Assembly (NCBI GenBank): GCA_027382625.1
Contig: JAJKFJ010021044.1
Coordinates: 62,001-126,000 of the forward strand
Direction of reading: 5' to 3'
DNA length: 64,000 bases
DNA from: Tetmemena sp. SeJ-2015
Taxonomy: Eukaryota > Ciliophora > Spirotrichea > Sporadotrichida > Oxytrichidae
Position numbers and translations under genes: made by a program. Numbering within the stretch: the stretch's first letter is position 1; each line of letters starts with the position of its first letter. The notes beneath the pieces are model-generated. The model ran no database searches, was not told the DNA's origin, and saw nothing but the letters and a program-made list of their open reading frames with translations. Below, one piece after another: positions 49,899 through 61,122 of this stretch.

Positions 49899-52800
49899 AT
49901 GTCACAAGGAGGAGGAGATTAAATGCAAGCTCAAGGTGGCCCAACTATAAAGGCCAACCATGCAAATGGCAAGTTTACTTGCGAGTGCACAATATGCCTC
50001 GAACAGACCAAGCCAGAATATCATTTGGATATCTTCCAAAATCAGCTGGACGTGAGAGAGAGTCTCTATGAAGGCATGAGCAGAGACTTTCACTGGCTCT
50101 TATAGCATCTGCTGCCAATCAATGATAAGATTAGAGGTTGTGAACTTCTATTCCCAGACTCTGTGCTCTTTGCTAGAGGGAAGCCTAAACTCATTATCAG
50201 AAATGATAAAGAGTACTGCCGATGCCCGTTAGGATAAAGATGAAATTTGTGCATTTGAGTCGATTGACAATTAGGTTCAAAATACATGAATTATCAGCGT
50301 TCTTTATGCTTGCATGTCGTGGTTCAGTGTGCTTCACTCACTTTGGCTTCATCATTATTTTGAAAGATTGCAGCTTTACTCAGCAAATTCTTTTCTTGCG
50401 CATTGAACTCATCACTTGCATCTTTCTGAGATATCACATTCTGACTTCATACTCATGTAGCTGCAAAGATTCTCAGTCTCTTGGTGTCATTTTCTCTCTA
50501 TGTCACTAGAGGAACTCAAATCTTGACTTCAATCTTCCTTTGAATTGGCACCTTGCGCTAAGTATTGTAGATGAGTTCACTCCATTAATACTAGCTGAAT
50601 TTATTATGGAAATGAGATTCTTAAATTATTAATAAATCACACCTATCAAATTAATTAAGAATTGGCAAACATTAATTAAGACTATTTTGAGATGAATTAA
50701 GATTAGGGAAACACTGATTCTTTAGTAGAGAAATGATTTAAGATGTGAATTAAGACTGTTTGCATTAAAACATTAAGTGTTTTAAGAATTCTTAATTAAT
50801 TTGATAGGTGTGATTTATTAATAATTTAAGAATCTCATTTCCATAATAAATTCAGCTAGTATTAATGGAGTGAACTCATCTACAATACTTAGCGCAAGGT
50901 GCCAATTCAAAGGAAGATTGAAGTCAAGATTTGAGTTCCTCTAGTGACATAGAGAGAAAATGACACCAAGAGACTGAGAATCTTTGCAGCTACATGAGTA
51001 TGAAGTCAGAATGTGATATCTCAGAAAGATGCAAGTGATGAGTTCAATGCGCAAGAAAAGAATTTGCTGAGTAAAGCTGCAATCTTTCAAAATAATGATG
51101 AAGCCAAAGTGAGTGAAGCACACTGAACCACGACATGCAAGCATAAAGAACGCTGATAATTCATGTATTTTGAACCTAATTGTCAATCGACTCAAATGCA
51201 CAAATTTCATCTTTAACTTACCAAACTCAACCTGCAGTCTATCTATAAGGAGTTCTCAAATGTAGTCAGAGAGAGGAAGAAAGATTTCGCAGGCCCCTTC
51301 CACAAGATTTATGGTTTTGGTGGCACATTAATTCTATTTCCTTTCTTTAAAATTGTCACAATACATTAAGCAACTTGCTGAAGCAGAATGACTTGGTCAA
51401 CTCGATGTTTAGCTAGAACAAAGATGAGACTTAAAACCATAGTCCTAAAGAATACGGATCGAGACAACCTGGTGGAAATTTAATGCATATGCTATTGAAA
51501 GGAGTAAAATTTAAACTTATGTAATATTAATTTAAGGAGGTGCTGCAAATGAGTAAAGCAGTAAGTTTGCAACTGCAAAAGACTTTTCACCAGAAAACTT
51601 ACAGAGAGATAAACTTAGGCAATCAAATTAAGGCCATCCAGGTACCATGCAGCTGAGTTTAGTAAATAAGCATTAGGAAAGAGGTGCAGGAGCAGCAACT
51701 TAAAGTTAGGACAAAAGTTAAGCTGTGGGTGGTGCTTCAAGCTTATTAGGAGGAGATAAAAATATATACTACAAGGATGTGGCTTTGATTAGATATAGAC
51801 CTGATGAGAAGGGAGAGTCTTTGGTTTAAGTAGTTAACGACACGGGTTTTATGAGCACCTTTCACAAGAGAGCAAACGATGACTACTGGAAGACTGTCTC
51901 TTGTATTTAGACCAATAGATTATATATTTAAGACTAATTATTCTGAAATCATCCTTAATTGAATGTCAAGTCGAAGCTAGGATGTGGACAACCACTCATA
52001 ATCAAGTTCTACGCCCCCTTAGATCTTGAAGATCCTGAAACTGAAATTAACTTCGACTACAAAAGCATAGGTCAGGATGAAGACCTAATTAGAAGAGACT
52101 TGCACTAGTACTGCCTGAAGTAGTGCTACAAAATTTGCTACTATATTTAAAAGCTCTATAACTTTGAAGTGCTAAAGATGAGAGCTGAGTTCTCCAAGGA
52201 TGAAAACGGAACTGTAAGTAAATTGATGTCTTGTTTACACATTTTAGGTTTGGTTTTTCTATGCTTCTTAAATAGTTGCGAGACCAGTCAAGGGTAAGGG
52301 TCAGACTTTCACTCAGAAGAGAGTTAATTATGTGAACTAAGATAACAAAGCCATGCTTCTGAATGAGTTGGAGCGCCACCAGGAAAAGTAAGAGCATCCA
52401 ATTTGAGTAATCCTATAGTGCGAGGGACAATAACTCACAAAATATTCAGAAGATGTACGAGATCATGGGATGCCACTATGAAAACATGAAGGATCATTTG
52501 GGCTTAAGAGAGGCATTTGAAAACTCAGACAATGATGACGAGACAGAAGAGGTCTTTAGAAAACTAAGACCTCAGTCGCCATATAAATTCAAGCAGTTGA
52601 TATAGAATGACTTTGATCCTAAGAAATTCAATCGATTCATGGGCAGAGCTGATAAGAAACTAGACCATGATATTTTGAATTAATTTAATAACTGTATCGA
52701 TACATGAGCAGGTTAAAGATGTTATTCTGTATAACAAAGCAGTGACCTAGCAAACTAAGAAATCGATGAATAGAAATCAGTATGCAAACCTAAATGAGAA

Positions 52801-53964
52801 CATGCGCATGATGCACAATTATCTTCCTAATTCAGAGGCATAGCTCTAAGGAAACGCCTCTTCGTCTCTAGTTGGACCTATCAAAGCTAATCATAATAGC
52901 AGTAGTATTTAGCAGCAGTAACAACTGTTTGAGAAGAGCAATTTAAAGTCTTAGAGAATGATTAGCTTCAGATAGAGACCCATGACAGCTCCTGCTCATA
53001 AATCCTTAGGAAGACCTTAAACTGGAAATCCTATGAGTGCTAGCACAAACACTAACACTCAGAATAAAATTGAGTGCATATGCAATTATTCTGCAAATAA
53101 ATTTGAACTGTAGCAGCCGGATAGATGAGAAATGATAGCTCCGGAGTTACAGTTTATCCCACCAAGAAGCAGAAGGCCTTCTTTTAAATTTCAAGAGGGT
53201 AATATCAGTTTGAGTCTCACAAGAATCTAGTTAATCCACTGACTAGCAATATCTCCTCTTTAAGAGAGTTGTAGAAAATGTACGAGCCTCCTATCCCAAG
53301 ACATTAAATACCTCTCAACAATCCATTCTTCAATAACTAGATTGCCTCAAGAATCTCCAAGACTAATTCTAATTTTGAGCCAGCAACTTCACACCAAAAA
53401 CCTTCTTAGTCAATGAGGCTGTCTTTGAAAAACACTGGTACTGTGTCTGGAGGAGGCAAGTCATCCCCTCGCTCTCTTCTGAATTGGATAAACTCTCCCA
53501 GTTCAAAGAAAGTACAACAGAAAATGGCCAACAGAATTTAGTACTTAAAGTTCCTCCACACAAATAAAGATGCTTTCATCAGTGACATAGCCGCTCTAAA
53601 TTAATCAGACATCATTAGCAACAACCACGGAAATGATCTTAAATTTATGTATAATTTTCGTAGCTTTATGATGCCTCTAGCAAAATGAATTAGTTGTTGA
53701 TGCTTGCAGATGACCCAAAGAACTACTTCTAAGCTATGCAGGATCTTTAAAATGACTAGGAAGATAAAGCTCAGGCCTTAGGCATACGCTTTAGAGAAGA
53801 TCATTTTTATAAATACGTATTTATTTGACTTGATTTTCTTACATTTGTTTGATGATAAGTACATCGTAACTGATAAGACCATTCAACATTAGTTCCATAC
53901 TAAGCAACAAGAATAGAGATATTAGCACCAGCATAACATAGTTATTAACAACCATAAATTTTGA
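49899..53964 (+). CDS. Large protein of unknown function, interrupted by a palindrome
   Basis: ATG 49899 begins MSQGGGDQMQAQGGPTIKAN, followed by a Cys pair (FTCECTICLEQ) and a helical region up to EYCRCPLG at about 50233. There the frame is broken by the palindrome 50235-51215. Coding resumes in the right flank with LTKLNLQSIYKEFSNVVRER (about 51217). Further blocks are YRPDEKGESLVQVVNDTGFM (about 51805), DRLYIQ-like and CYKICYYIQKLYNFEVLKMR (about 52130), a stretch of GT-AG introns, then Pro/Arg/Ser-rich segments such as RQRPMTAPAHKSLGRPQTG (about 52970) and SLRELQKMYEPPIPRHQIP (about 53260). The last part ends at TGA 53962-53964. The RPxTAP-type motif is common in ciliary and microtubule-associated proteins of protists, a weak hint only. 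Exon joins across 51350-51560 were not resolved. Confidence 0.55.
50235..51215. repeat. Palindrome, two 429-bp arms, 123-bp spacer
   Basis: The left arm 50235-50663 is the reverse complement of the right arm 50787-51215; the spacer 50664-50786 is unique. The arms have equal length and I saw no mismatch. The host gene's frame is open up to the left edge and resumes at the right edge. The right arm on the plus strand contains coding-like text (DASDEFNAQEKNLLSKAAIF) that leads towards the right flank. The right arm is therefore probably the original orientation and the left arm an inverted copy. Confidence 0.95.
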
Positions 53965-54051
53965 TTAGATAAGACGAAGAAATGATGCATTTGGATTTAT
54001 AATTTCTATAACTTTATATTCAAGAACTTTACTCAGAGTCTTTAAATTATT

Positions 54052-54064
54052 TAAGTGCTTTTAA
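54052..54064. other. 13-bp pointer TAAGTGCTTTTAA, plus-strand copy
   Basis: Exactly the same 13 bases occur, in inverse orientation, at 55983-55995 at the end of the ATG4 N-terminal half; the bases on each side differ. Joining the halves at this repeat gives [17 protein letters not shown] in frame (TAA read as Gln). The length fits pointers of scrambled segments, which are usually longer than those of simple IESs. Confidence 0.88.
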
Positions 54065-54818
54065 GTGATAATGGATTGTTTAGCTCTGTTTCAGGCTTCG
54101 AGAAGTTGGATAACTTTTAAGCAGATTCATTAGGCATATCCCAAGCAGAGCCTTAAAATCTCCAGCCCTAGGAAGATCTCTCAAAGGAAGATTATGAACA
54201 ACTTCTCTACTCCTATCCAGATGACTAGGTCTATCCCCGATCTGTGATGCTTGTTCTAACTACTCGACTAGGCTTGAACCAAATATATTAAACCTACTTC
54301 AAGTCTCTCAAGGCATGCTTTGACTTACCCTAGTGCGTTGGTATTCTTGGTGGAAAGCCTAACTTTGCACTTTACTTTGTGGGCCACCAAGATGATTACA
54401 TGATATACCTAGATCCACACTATGTCTAATAGACACCTCAAACTAATCCCCTTTTAATTAGAATGTATTTCTTAATCCTGAGCATTTAAGAGGCGAAGAG
54501 CTAAAGTATTTTCACTAATCTTACACTCAGCAGAGGCCTGCAAAAAAGATCAGCATGAAAACTCTAGATCCTTGTGTGGGCATCGGATTCTTAATTTAGA
54601 ATGGCTAAGACTTGAAGCAAGTCTTAGCTGCTTTCAACTACTTTAACTACCCACCTAATTTGAATTAGATGAGAATGACCTAGCGAAGTTAAGATTCTGT
54701 TTCTTCAAGCAAAAGAAATCTAGGACCTTTAAGAGACTTAGGGTTTGTGTAAGATTAAAATACTGAATTAATGGGAAGCTAAGATCTTAGCGTCAGTGAT
54801 ACAAGCTCTTATTTGTGA
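54052..54818 (+). CDS. ATG4: ATG4 cysteine protease, C-terminal half (scrambled gene segment)
   Basis: C-terminal half of the autophagy protease ATG4 (peptidase C54), which processes and recycles ATG8. After the 13-bp pointer at 54052-54064 the frame reads [20 protein letters not shown], an acidic linker, then [40 protein letters not shown] and YMIYLDPHY. These match the family's LLLLIPLRLGL, GIIGGKPxxAxYFIG and YLDPH. The catalytic Asp (54412-54414) and His (54418-54420) are present. After a short break comes [20 protein letters not shown] and then [13 protein letters not shown], the family's LDPSxxxGF; TGA is at 54816-54818. The break at about 54420-54465 can be read as a 38-bp GT-AG intron or as a 41-bp IES with pointer ATGT; both keep the frame. 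The catalytic Cys is missing here because the N-terminal half lies on the opposite strand at 55983-57132. Confidence 0.88.
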
Positions 54819-54909
54819 TGAATCCTTTACTAATTCTCAAAAAGTCAAGAGATTTGTTTTTTAAATTTCATAATTCTTTGTCCTTAACATCAAAATAAAT
54901 TGAAAATAA

Positions 54910-55889
54910 TCAGTTACTTAAGAAATTCTTGTACTTTAAGCAAGCAGTTTGAAATTTCTCCTTTGTTTTATTAGCAAGTTGATCTAATCTTCTCCTATCC
55001 AATTCGAAATCAATGCCCAGTCTATTTTAGAATTTAGTGTTCTCTCTTATAAGTCTGCCTTACGTGCGCATCCTGTCCTCAAACACCTCTACTGCTTTTA
55101 CCACTATGATCAGCATGAAACAGCCAGATCATATTAAAGTACTCTCAGAATAGAAAGCTCGCTTCTCTTGAAAGAGTAGGTAAATTAATGAAATGTATAA
55201 GCAGCAGCTTTATCAACTTTGGTGAATGTCACATTTAGAATAACATCGTCATTGTCTTCGTAAGTTTAGAGACTGAAGAAGCAATAACTTCCTGAGACGA
55301 AAAACTAAAATTGTTAGTCCATAAAATAGATTACCTCAGTTGTAGAAGTGAAGAATGTCTAATTTACTATGAACACCTATTCATTTCCACATTATAGTGA
55401 ATCTCGATAGCAAACTTAGTACTTAAGCATTCCTGACAAAGAATCAGAGCAGACCACATCAGGATCGCTATCTATAAAATTATAATATATACTTTATTAT
55501 ACTACTAGAGCAGATACCAGAAGTTACATCCTTTGGACAGCACTGGTACATATTGAATGCTTTCGTATATCTACAGTATTTAGCCCCATACTGCGCAAGG
55601 CAATCATAGCAAGGAGATCCAGAGGTATCTCCACATGAGTCTAGCCTTCTGGATATTTCATTATTAGCAAAAACTTATTCTTAAGTATTCAGGTTTCTGG
55701 AGAAGTATTATTCAATTTTGTTTTTGTCTTAAAACGAGCTAAATGAAGATGATAGCCTTTTTGAATTTATTTCCCTATCTAAATCCTAAAATTTAATATA
55801 CTTATTCACGAAATCTTACTCTAATAATCAAATTGCATGGTTGCAGACACCATGAAAACAGCCAAGACTAAAAATATTTTTGAAGACAT
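54910..55889 (-). CDS. Small secreted/membrane protein with Cys-rich ectodomain
   Basis: ATG 55889 starts a signal peptide (MSSKIFLVLAVFMVSATMQF). A GT-AG intron (34 bp, about 55790-55823) follows. The ectodomain has many cysteines: SCGDTSGSPCYDCLAQYGAK, YCRYTKAFNMYQCCPKDV, and after a second GT-AG intron (about 55469-55499) VCSDSLSGMLKYQVCYRD. Near the C-terminus MLIIVVKAVEVFEDRMRT looks like a membrane segment followed by a basic cytoplasmic tail rich in Lys/Arg/Gln, ending at TGA 54910-54912. One join near 55140-55200 is uncertain. No family recognised; the Cys spacing resembles small PSI/EGF-like modules only loosely. The gene lies between the two inverted halves of ATG4. Confidence 0.65.
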
Positions 55890-55982
55890 TTTAGAATTTG
55901 TTTATAATTATAAACTTTTTCTCTTTCAAAGAACTTGATTTGGATTTATTAAAATCTTAAGCTTACTTTACTTTTTAATTGT

Positions 55983-55995
55983 TTAAAAGCACTTA
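55983..55995. other. 13-bp pointer TAAGTGCTTTTAA, minus-strand copy
   Basis: Reverse complement of the 13 bases at 54052-54064. It marks the 3' edge of the ATG4 N-terminal half; beyond it the minus strand is AT-rich and loses any match to ATG4. Confidence 0.88.
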
Positions 55996-57132
55996 CTCGG
56001 TTTGATAATCTGGCTCGTCAATTAAAACGTAGTTGTCTTTTAAATTGGAGACCATCATTTGCTCTCTACTCTCTTGCATTTCTAAACTTCGTTCCCTCCC
56101 CATCAACCTAAAAGTTTATTGCTTAATACAAAAAGACGTACAATTCATCTTTGTTAATTAGGTCATAGCTGTCTAGATCTATTGAGGAACTCGCTCTTTA
56201 GATTTAGGAAGCAGTATTTCTTCCTTTGGCTTCTAGCTTTTTCTTTTTATTTTGGATTTGAAATCCTTTAACCAATTCATCTATGATAGCTTGCAAATTT
56301 ATTGCGCCCTCTTGGCAGGCGATAAACCCCACTTTTTCAAGCACATTTAAAGAGAGAGAAAATTATGGATCTGAACGAATCTTATCTAATTATAAAGACT
56401 TCTTTTCAAAGAGCATAAAATATTGCACATACATAATGGGTAAATATAAAGATGTCCTACACTACTTAGGTGATTGAATTTACTCCGTACCAATCTCCCG
56501 GCTGTCTGTTCATCAAATAGAAACCTGCTTCGCAGATACTGTGGATCCCAAATAGATAAGTAATCGCACTTAAATTGAAATATTAATAGAGAATTAGGAG
56601 TATCGTTATCAGATATCATTTAAAGGATGTTATCAAATTCAAGCTCATCCTTCACCTAATTATTTTGCTCATGGAGCCTTCTAAATGTATTAGCCAGCAT
56701 CATTTGCTAACATCTTATCATACATCCCCACCCGCAATCGGAACTTAGAAGTTTAACATTCAGGAAATGAGCTCTGTCTACTGATTTTTAGGTGACTCTT
56801 GACTTTTTATCGCTCCTGAATGACCAATCCTAAGGATAATCACCTTTCTTAATGAGTTCGTAGATTTTAGAGAGCTCAGCATCGTCTGTGTATTTTACCA
56901 GGTGGGGAAAGTCCTTCCTGTAAGAGACCCAAATTATCTTTTTAAAAGCAGAGCTGAAATCATCCTTGTACTAATACTTCTAGTTAAATAGATTTGCTGA
57001 AGTTGCCTGAGAGGAAAAGTCTACCTCTGGATAGCCTGCGAGCTTCAGCAGATCGCCATCGTTTAATTTGTACCTCAAGTTAGTTAGCTTCTACCAAAAG
57101 TTATCCTTAATGCTAATACCATTTGCTATCAT
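55983..57132 (-). CDS. ATG4: ATG4 cysteine protease, N-terminal half (scrambled gene segment)
   Basis: N-terminal half of ATG4, read on the minus strand from about ATG 57132 (MIANGISIKDNFWQKLTNLR). Its key block is SSDCGWGCMIRCQQMMLANT, with the nucleophile Cys codon at 56722-56724; this is the family's DxGWGCMxRxxQM motif. After DTPNS and a 34-bp IES the frame resumes as LFGIHSICEAGFYLMNRQPG and DWYGVNSIT, matching the family's SIHxxxxxGxxxGKxxGxWYGP. A second break (about 56356-56475) leads to VLEKVGFIACQEGAINLQAI, then a Lys-rich linker and YVLIDEPDYQTE at the 13-bp pointer 55983-55995. No Asp-Pro-His part follows on this strand; it lies at 54052-54818 on the plus strand. The true start may be further upstream, since the frame is open for about 25 codons before this ATG. 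Confidence 0.87.
56551..56584. other. IES candidate, 34 bp, pointer TCTATT
   Basis: On the gene strand TCTATT is repeated 34 bp apart (plus strand AATAGA at 56551-56556 and 56585-56590). Deleting 34 bp joins DTPNS to LFGIHSICEAG in frame and restores the ATG4 motif around the conserved SIH. There are no GT-AG ends. Confidence 0.88.
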
Positions 57133-57272
57133 CAACTATTCATATATTTTTATTAGGATAGATGAAGAAATTTAGTAAGGAATATAATAGGCTCAAATCT
57201 TGCAACTATTTTAAAAATAACTGATAAGGTAAATTTACGAGATAAAATTATACTCTTCATCACTCCTACTCT

Positions 57273-58094
57273 TCAGATATATTTCGAATAAGCTGACTAT
57301 TTTTAATAAATAAGCTGCACTAAAAAATCAGGAAATTACTATCCTAGAGTTATAAATCGGAGTTGATTTGATAATTTTTGAAACTCACTTTATATATTTA
57401 ATTGATTTAAATGAAATTATAAAATGGTTAATTATAAATAGAGATCTCTCTTCTCCTCATCTAATTCTTACTTTTCTTCCTCTGTCATATCTAGGCTTTG
57501 GAAAACGAAATTGCTCTATGAAAGTTCAGTTAGAGCTTCTTGTTCCTTGTCCTGCTAAATCAGATTTTCAACCTTTTCAAACGATGAATGGAGAATTCTG
57601 GCTTTATCCTCTTAGCTACATCTGCTCAATAGTCCAGAATTCATGAATTATTATTTTTCGTCAGAAAGATCAGAAAATTGAACTTTTGAGTGCTAGTTAT
57701 ACTTTTCATTTAGTGAAATCTGTTTTTTCATATTATTATGGGGCCTTATTACCTCTTCTTTATTTGCATCATAGCCATTGAGTGTCTGTTACAAACCTAA
57801 AATCAATAAGAGTCTTAAAACAGGATTCTTAAATGCAATTCAAGAATTAAATGAAAGATGCAACTCAAACCTTTGGCTCATTTCATAACATCATATTTCT
57901 TCTTACCTTAAATATGTGGCTTTGAAAGCTGAGCTCAAAATTAAATTAAAATGAACTCCTTTCTTGCTTTTTAGAGTGGAAGAAAATTATTTTTACTTGT
58001 GGTAGAGTTGAAAATGCAATTCTTATGTCTAAGATTCCCTATTTAAAGAAGAAGAATTTTGATCCAGCTGAGTATAAGGACTCTTAGTCTTCAT
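57273..58094 (-). CDS. Small Q-rich helical protein, unknown
   Basis: On the minus strand ATG 58094 begins MKTKSPYTQLDQNSSSLNRE. After a likely GT-AG intron (about 57797-57870) the frame continues QQTLNGYDANKEEVIRPHNN, then FEKVENLIQQDKEQEALTEL and FVFQSLDMTEEEKQELDEEK, to a TGA near 57273. The second half is predicted helical by composition. Joins around 57870-57960 and the 3' end are uncertain. A SNARE-like or coiled-coil adaptor protein would fit the composition, but nothing specific identifies it. Confidence 0.45.
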
Positions 58095-58220
58095 TGCTGA
58101 GTGCGAACAAATTAAAATAATAAATTTGGATTTTTTCATTGCTGATAAATTGATCAATAATTTCATACAAAATAAATAGCTTAAATTTTAAGGTAAATAA
58201 AATTGTGGACTGAATACTCA

Positions 58221-60726
58221 TCAATCTTCTAAATTGAGATTAGAATCATCCTGATTCTCATTTGAGTCTTAATTATGTTCTTTATTAGCAGCTTGTTTCT
58301 TTTTATTAAAACCTGCTAAGATACCATCGTCATTATCTTCATCCTCAGATTAGCAATCCTGAGAATTTTGGACCCTCCTCGCTTTTTACTTAGATAGGTG
58401 GTCTTTTCCTTCCTCCTCCTGACTGTGATTATTCTCAGAGGATATTAAAATAGGGTCACCCTCAGCCTCCCCTCCTTTCTTTTCTGCTTTTTATTTGCTA
58501 CTAGTTGATGAGGACTAATCATCTTTGTCTGGGCTTCTGTAGGAAGATCCCGCAGACGAATGGGGAAGAGTTGATGCCGATTCTGAAGTTCTAGAAGAAG
58601 GAGTGGGGTGGGATTTATGAGTCACGTAACTTTACTTTTAGAGTTCTTCTTTCTTAAGCCCATCATACATCGCTTTATTCTGCTTCAAGCCGACTGCTCC
58701 ATGGGCTCGAGCCAGCAGTCTTAACTCTTTGAAAGATTGACTAGTCTTGCTGAATTAGGCTTGAGGTAGATGCTCCCACACTCGATCTGTTCAAGAGCAT
58801 GTCTCGCATTTGATAAACTCTATGTTTTTCATCATACGAGTTCTAGATCTTATCAATTATAAACCTCACACCAGAGTGGCCAAAGGTCAAAGCCATATTT
58901 CTATTGAAGGAATTGTTAGAAGCCACCAAAGGAATGAGGCAGTGTTCACTTTTAAAGTCAAAATATTCGATTAAATTTGTTTGAGAAGTGTTCACAGTCA
59001 TTGGGTTAATCTTCAAACCGTCTAATGATTCGTCTTATTCCTTATTATCTGCACCTTTGGCTCCTCTTTTCCGAGTGTCCTTGGCATCTTTCTTCTTGTC
59101 TCTCTTTTTATCTTTCTTTTTATCCTTCTTCTTGTCTTTCTTCTTCCCTTTCTTGCTATCCTTTTTATTGTCTTAGCCCTTTTTCTTAGGATTGTCGTAA
59201 TCATTCAACCTCTAATTAACTTGTTTAAGTAAGTCTAGCTCTTCCTCGATTTTTACTCTGTCAGGTATGTCATTATGAGAACTTATAAGGAATCCCCAGC
59301 ACCGACCAAGGTCATTGAAGCAAGGACTACCTTAGGCCCCTACTCCAACAGAGTTTACTACAGTAGTGATGCAACTATAGCTTTTAGCCACGCCAAAGCT
59401 GGCAGTTTTATGCATGCTTATCATCAGATTTTCATTCTTACTGATGCCCTTGCTTTGTCCATACTTTATTTGGTATTCTCTAAAGTCCATATCTGGCATA
59501 GGCAGACTGAATCCAATTGAAACCATCTTGTTATATCTGTTATCAGGTCGCATAGTCTCTATAGCTTTAATCTATCGGTCCTTAAGGAAGAGATTGTCAA
59601 TATCGAAGACACACATATCCAGAGACGGAAGCATTTGGTAATAAAACTCAGAGTCTAGAACTTCGGAGCACTTTGAATTTTTCTAAAGCCATTCCTTCCT
59701 GGCTTCTAGCCCTAACTTATTAGGCTTAATTTTAGTCAAGACCTTAAAATACTTCTCAAGTAAGTAGTTCTTAATCGTCTTAGAGGATATATTTCTATTT
59801 TGTTTGAGGTACTTGTAGATAAGAGGAAGTAAGTCTCTGTTTCCGAAGGAAGCAAACACTATGCACTTAGCCTCTTGCTTCTCAAAATTTTTAATTAGCT
59901 CGGGGCTTTGAATAACATTAAGCACTGATAGAAGATACTTCTTATTAGCGATCTTTATCACAAAGCCAGTACTTGCCTGCAACTTAAACTTAGATCTTAA
60001 ATCATCGTACTCAACTTCTCTATAGAGAGTGATCGAGTATATTCGGGCCACTCCGCGATGAGTCTTATATTTGTCAAGCAGAGTCTGCTAGTTATTTATC
60101 AGCCATTTATCCAAGTCAGGGTTATAGAGAGTCTCAGCTCCATCATCTACAGTTTAAAGAGGATTCGGATTTTAGCCAAGGCCCTGTCCTAAGTTAGCAG
60201 GCCTCTTTGTTCTAAAGTCAAGCCTCTCATCATCGTACTCATGCCTTGAAAGGGAATATTAAATAGTCGGGAAAAAGTATGGGTTATCATTTTTCATGGA
60301 TATTTTAAGCTCCTTGGCACTCTTGACTTCATTAGTATAACAGCACCTCATTTGAGTTTGGATCTTATTCATCTCTCTCAAATTATCCATGGTCATACCG
60401 TTCATGGCATTCATTGGGTTGTTAGCATTTGCAAGTGTGGCATTATTCACATCGCTTTCCATAGAATAGAGATCGAAGGGATCCAGCCTGAAAGAGGGCT
60501 TCTTGTCTCTTTGAGTTTGCTGTTGCGTTTAAGAGGTGGTCTCTCTGAGCATGTTATAAAGTTGAGTTTGAGTTGAGCCACCACCTCCATCATTTGTGGG
60601 TTAGTTTCCATTGGCTGATGAAGCCTGGCTCTGCATAGGTAAGTCTTAATGTTTTTGCTGAGAGAATTATTACTAAGCTGCTAGTTAAAGTCGCAACTGT
60701 TAATTTGTTAGAGGTACAACACTCAT
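58221..60726 (-). CDS. Trypsin-fold protein, apparently catalytically dead, with Lys-rich and Ser-rich tail
   Basis: One frame from ATG 60726 to TGA at 58221, broken only by a 22-bp IES; 827 codons after removal. The N-terminus is Q/N-rich. At about 60050-59940 RIYSITLYREVEYDDLRSKF leads to STGFVIKIANKKYLLSVLNV, which looks like the first beta-barrel of trypsin/HtrA proteases, with Asn where the catalytic His would be. LDMCVFDIDNLFLKDRQ could be the Asp strand. GVGAQGSPCFNDLGRCWGFL at about 59300 aligns with GNSGGPLFNxxGxxxGI, placing a Gln (codon TAA) at the Ser position. A KKKDKKKD repeat tract (about 59060-59180) and an acidic Ser/Gln-rich tail follow. If the alignment is right, this is a pseudoprotease. 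The fold call is tentative; the gene itself is secure. Confidence 0.6.
58781..58802. other. IES candidate, 22 bp, pointer CGAG
   Basis: On the gene strand CGAG is repeated 22 bp apart (plus strand CTCG at 58781-58784 and 58803-58806). Removal joins YQMR to VWEHLPQAQFSK and brings the upstream 500+ codons and the downstream tail into one frame; total length then becomes a multiple of 3. No GT-AG ends. Confidence 0.8.
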
Positions 60727-61122
60727 TTATGGTTTAAAAGTGGACTTGTTTATTCAACTAAGATGCTTATGGAGAAAAATCGGACTTCAAATTTTGGGCA
60801 CTACCTTAAATAATTCCTAATGTTTAATTTCTAAATTAATCACAACAAATATTGCTCAATCAGATCTTAATGCCTTGGATAAAGAGATTTAATGACATCA
60901 TATTTTAAATATTTTTTGCTATGCAATAATTAAAAATGAATACATTTTATTGCAGCAGACAAGAATCTTGTGAAGATTACGATTTTTGCTAAAAATTATA
61001 ATATATTAGGCTGCCTTTATTAGATTTTATAATTTATTAAGTTTTGAAGTTTTCAACTCTCTTAACAAACTCAACTCAATCTTTACCAACTACTACTTCA
61101 TCTATCTTTGAAAAGTAAAAGC
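60727..61122. other. Divergent promoter region
   Basis: AT-rich 396-bp spacer between the starts of the trypsin-fold gene (minus) and the Alba-domain gene (plus). No gene or named element is seen. Confidence 0.45.

Noticed and set aside
50222..50509. 95-codon open frame mirrored at 50941-51210
   Set aside because: Antisense reading of the second palindrome's arms; the opposite strand carries the coding-like text.
54052..57132. Two separate truncated ATG4 paralogues
   Set aside because: The halves do not overlap in content, each ends at the same 13-bp word, and the join is in frame. Two independent truncations would not produce this.
57368..57646. Plus-strand open frame of 92 codons
   Set aside because: The minus strand over the same bases gives a better Q/E-rich protein continuous with upstream exons, so the plus frame is a shadow.
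59022..59204. Basic Lys/Arg-rich open frame on the minus strand
   Set aside because: It is a shifted-frame reading of the KKKD repeat of the trypsin-fold gene.
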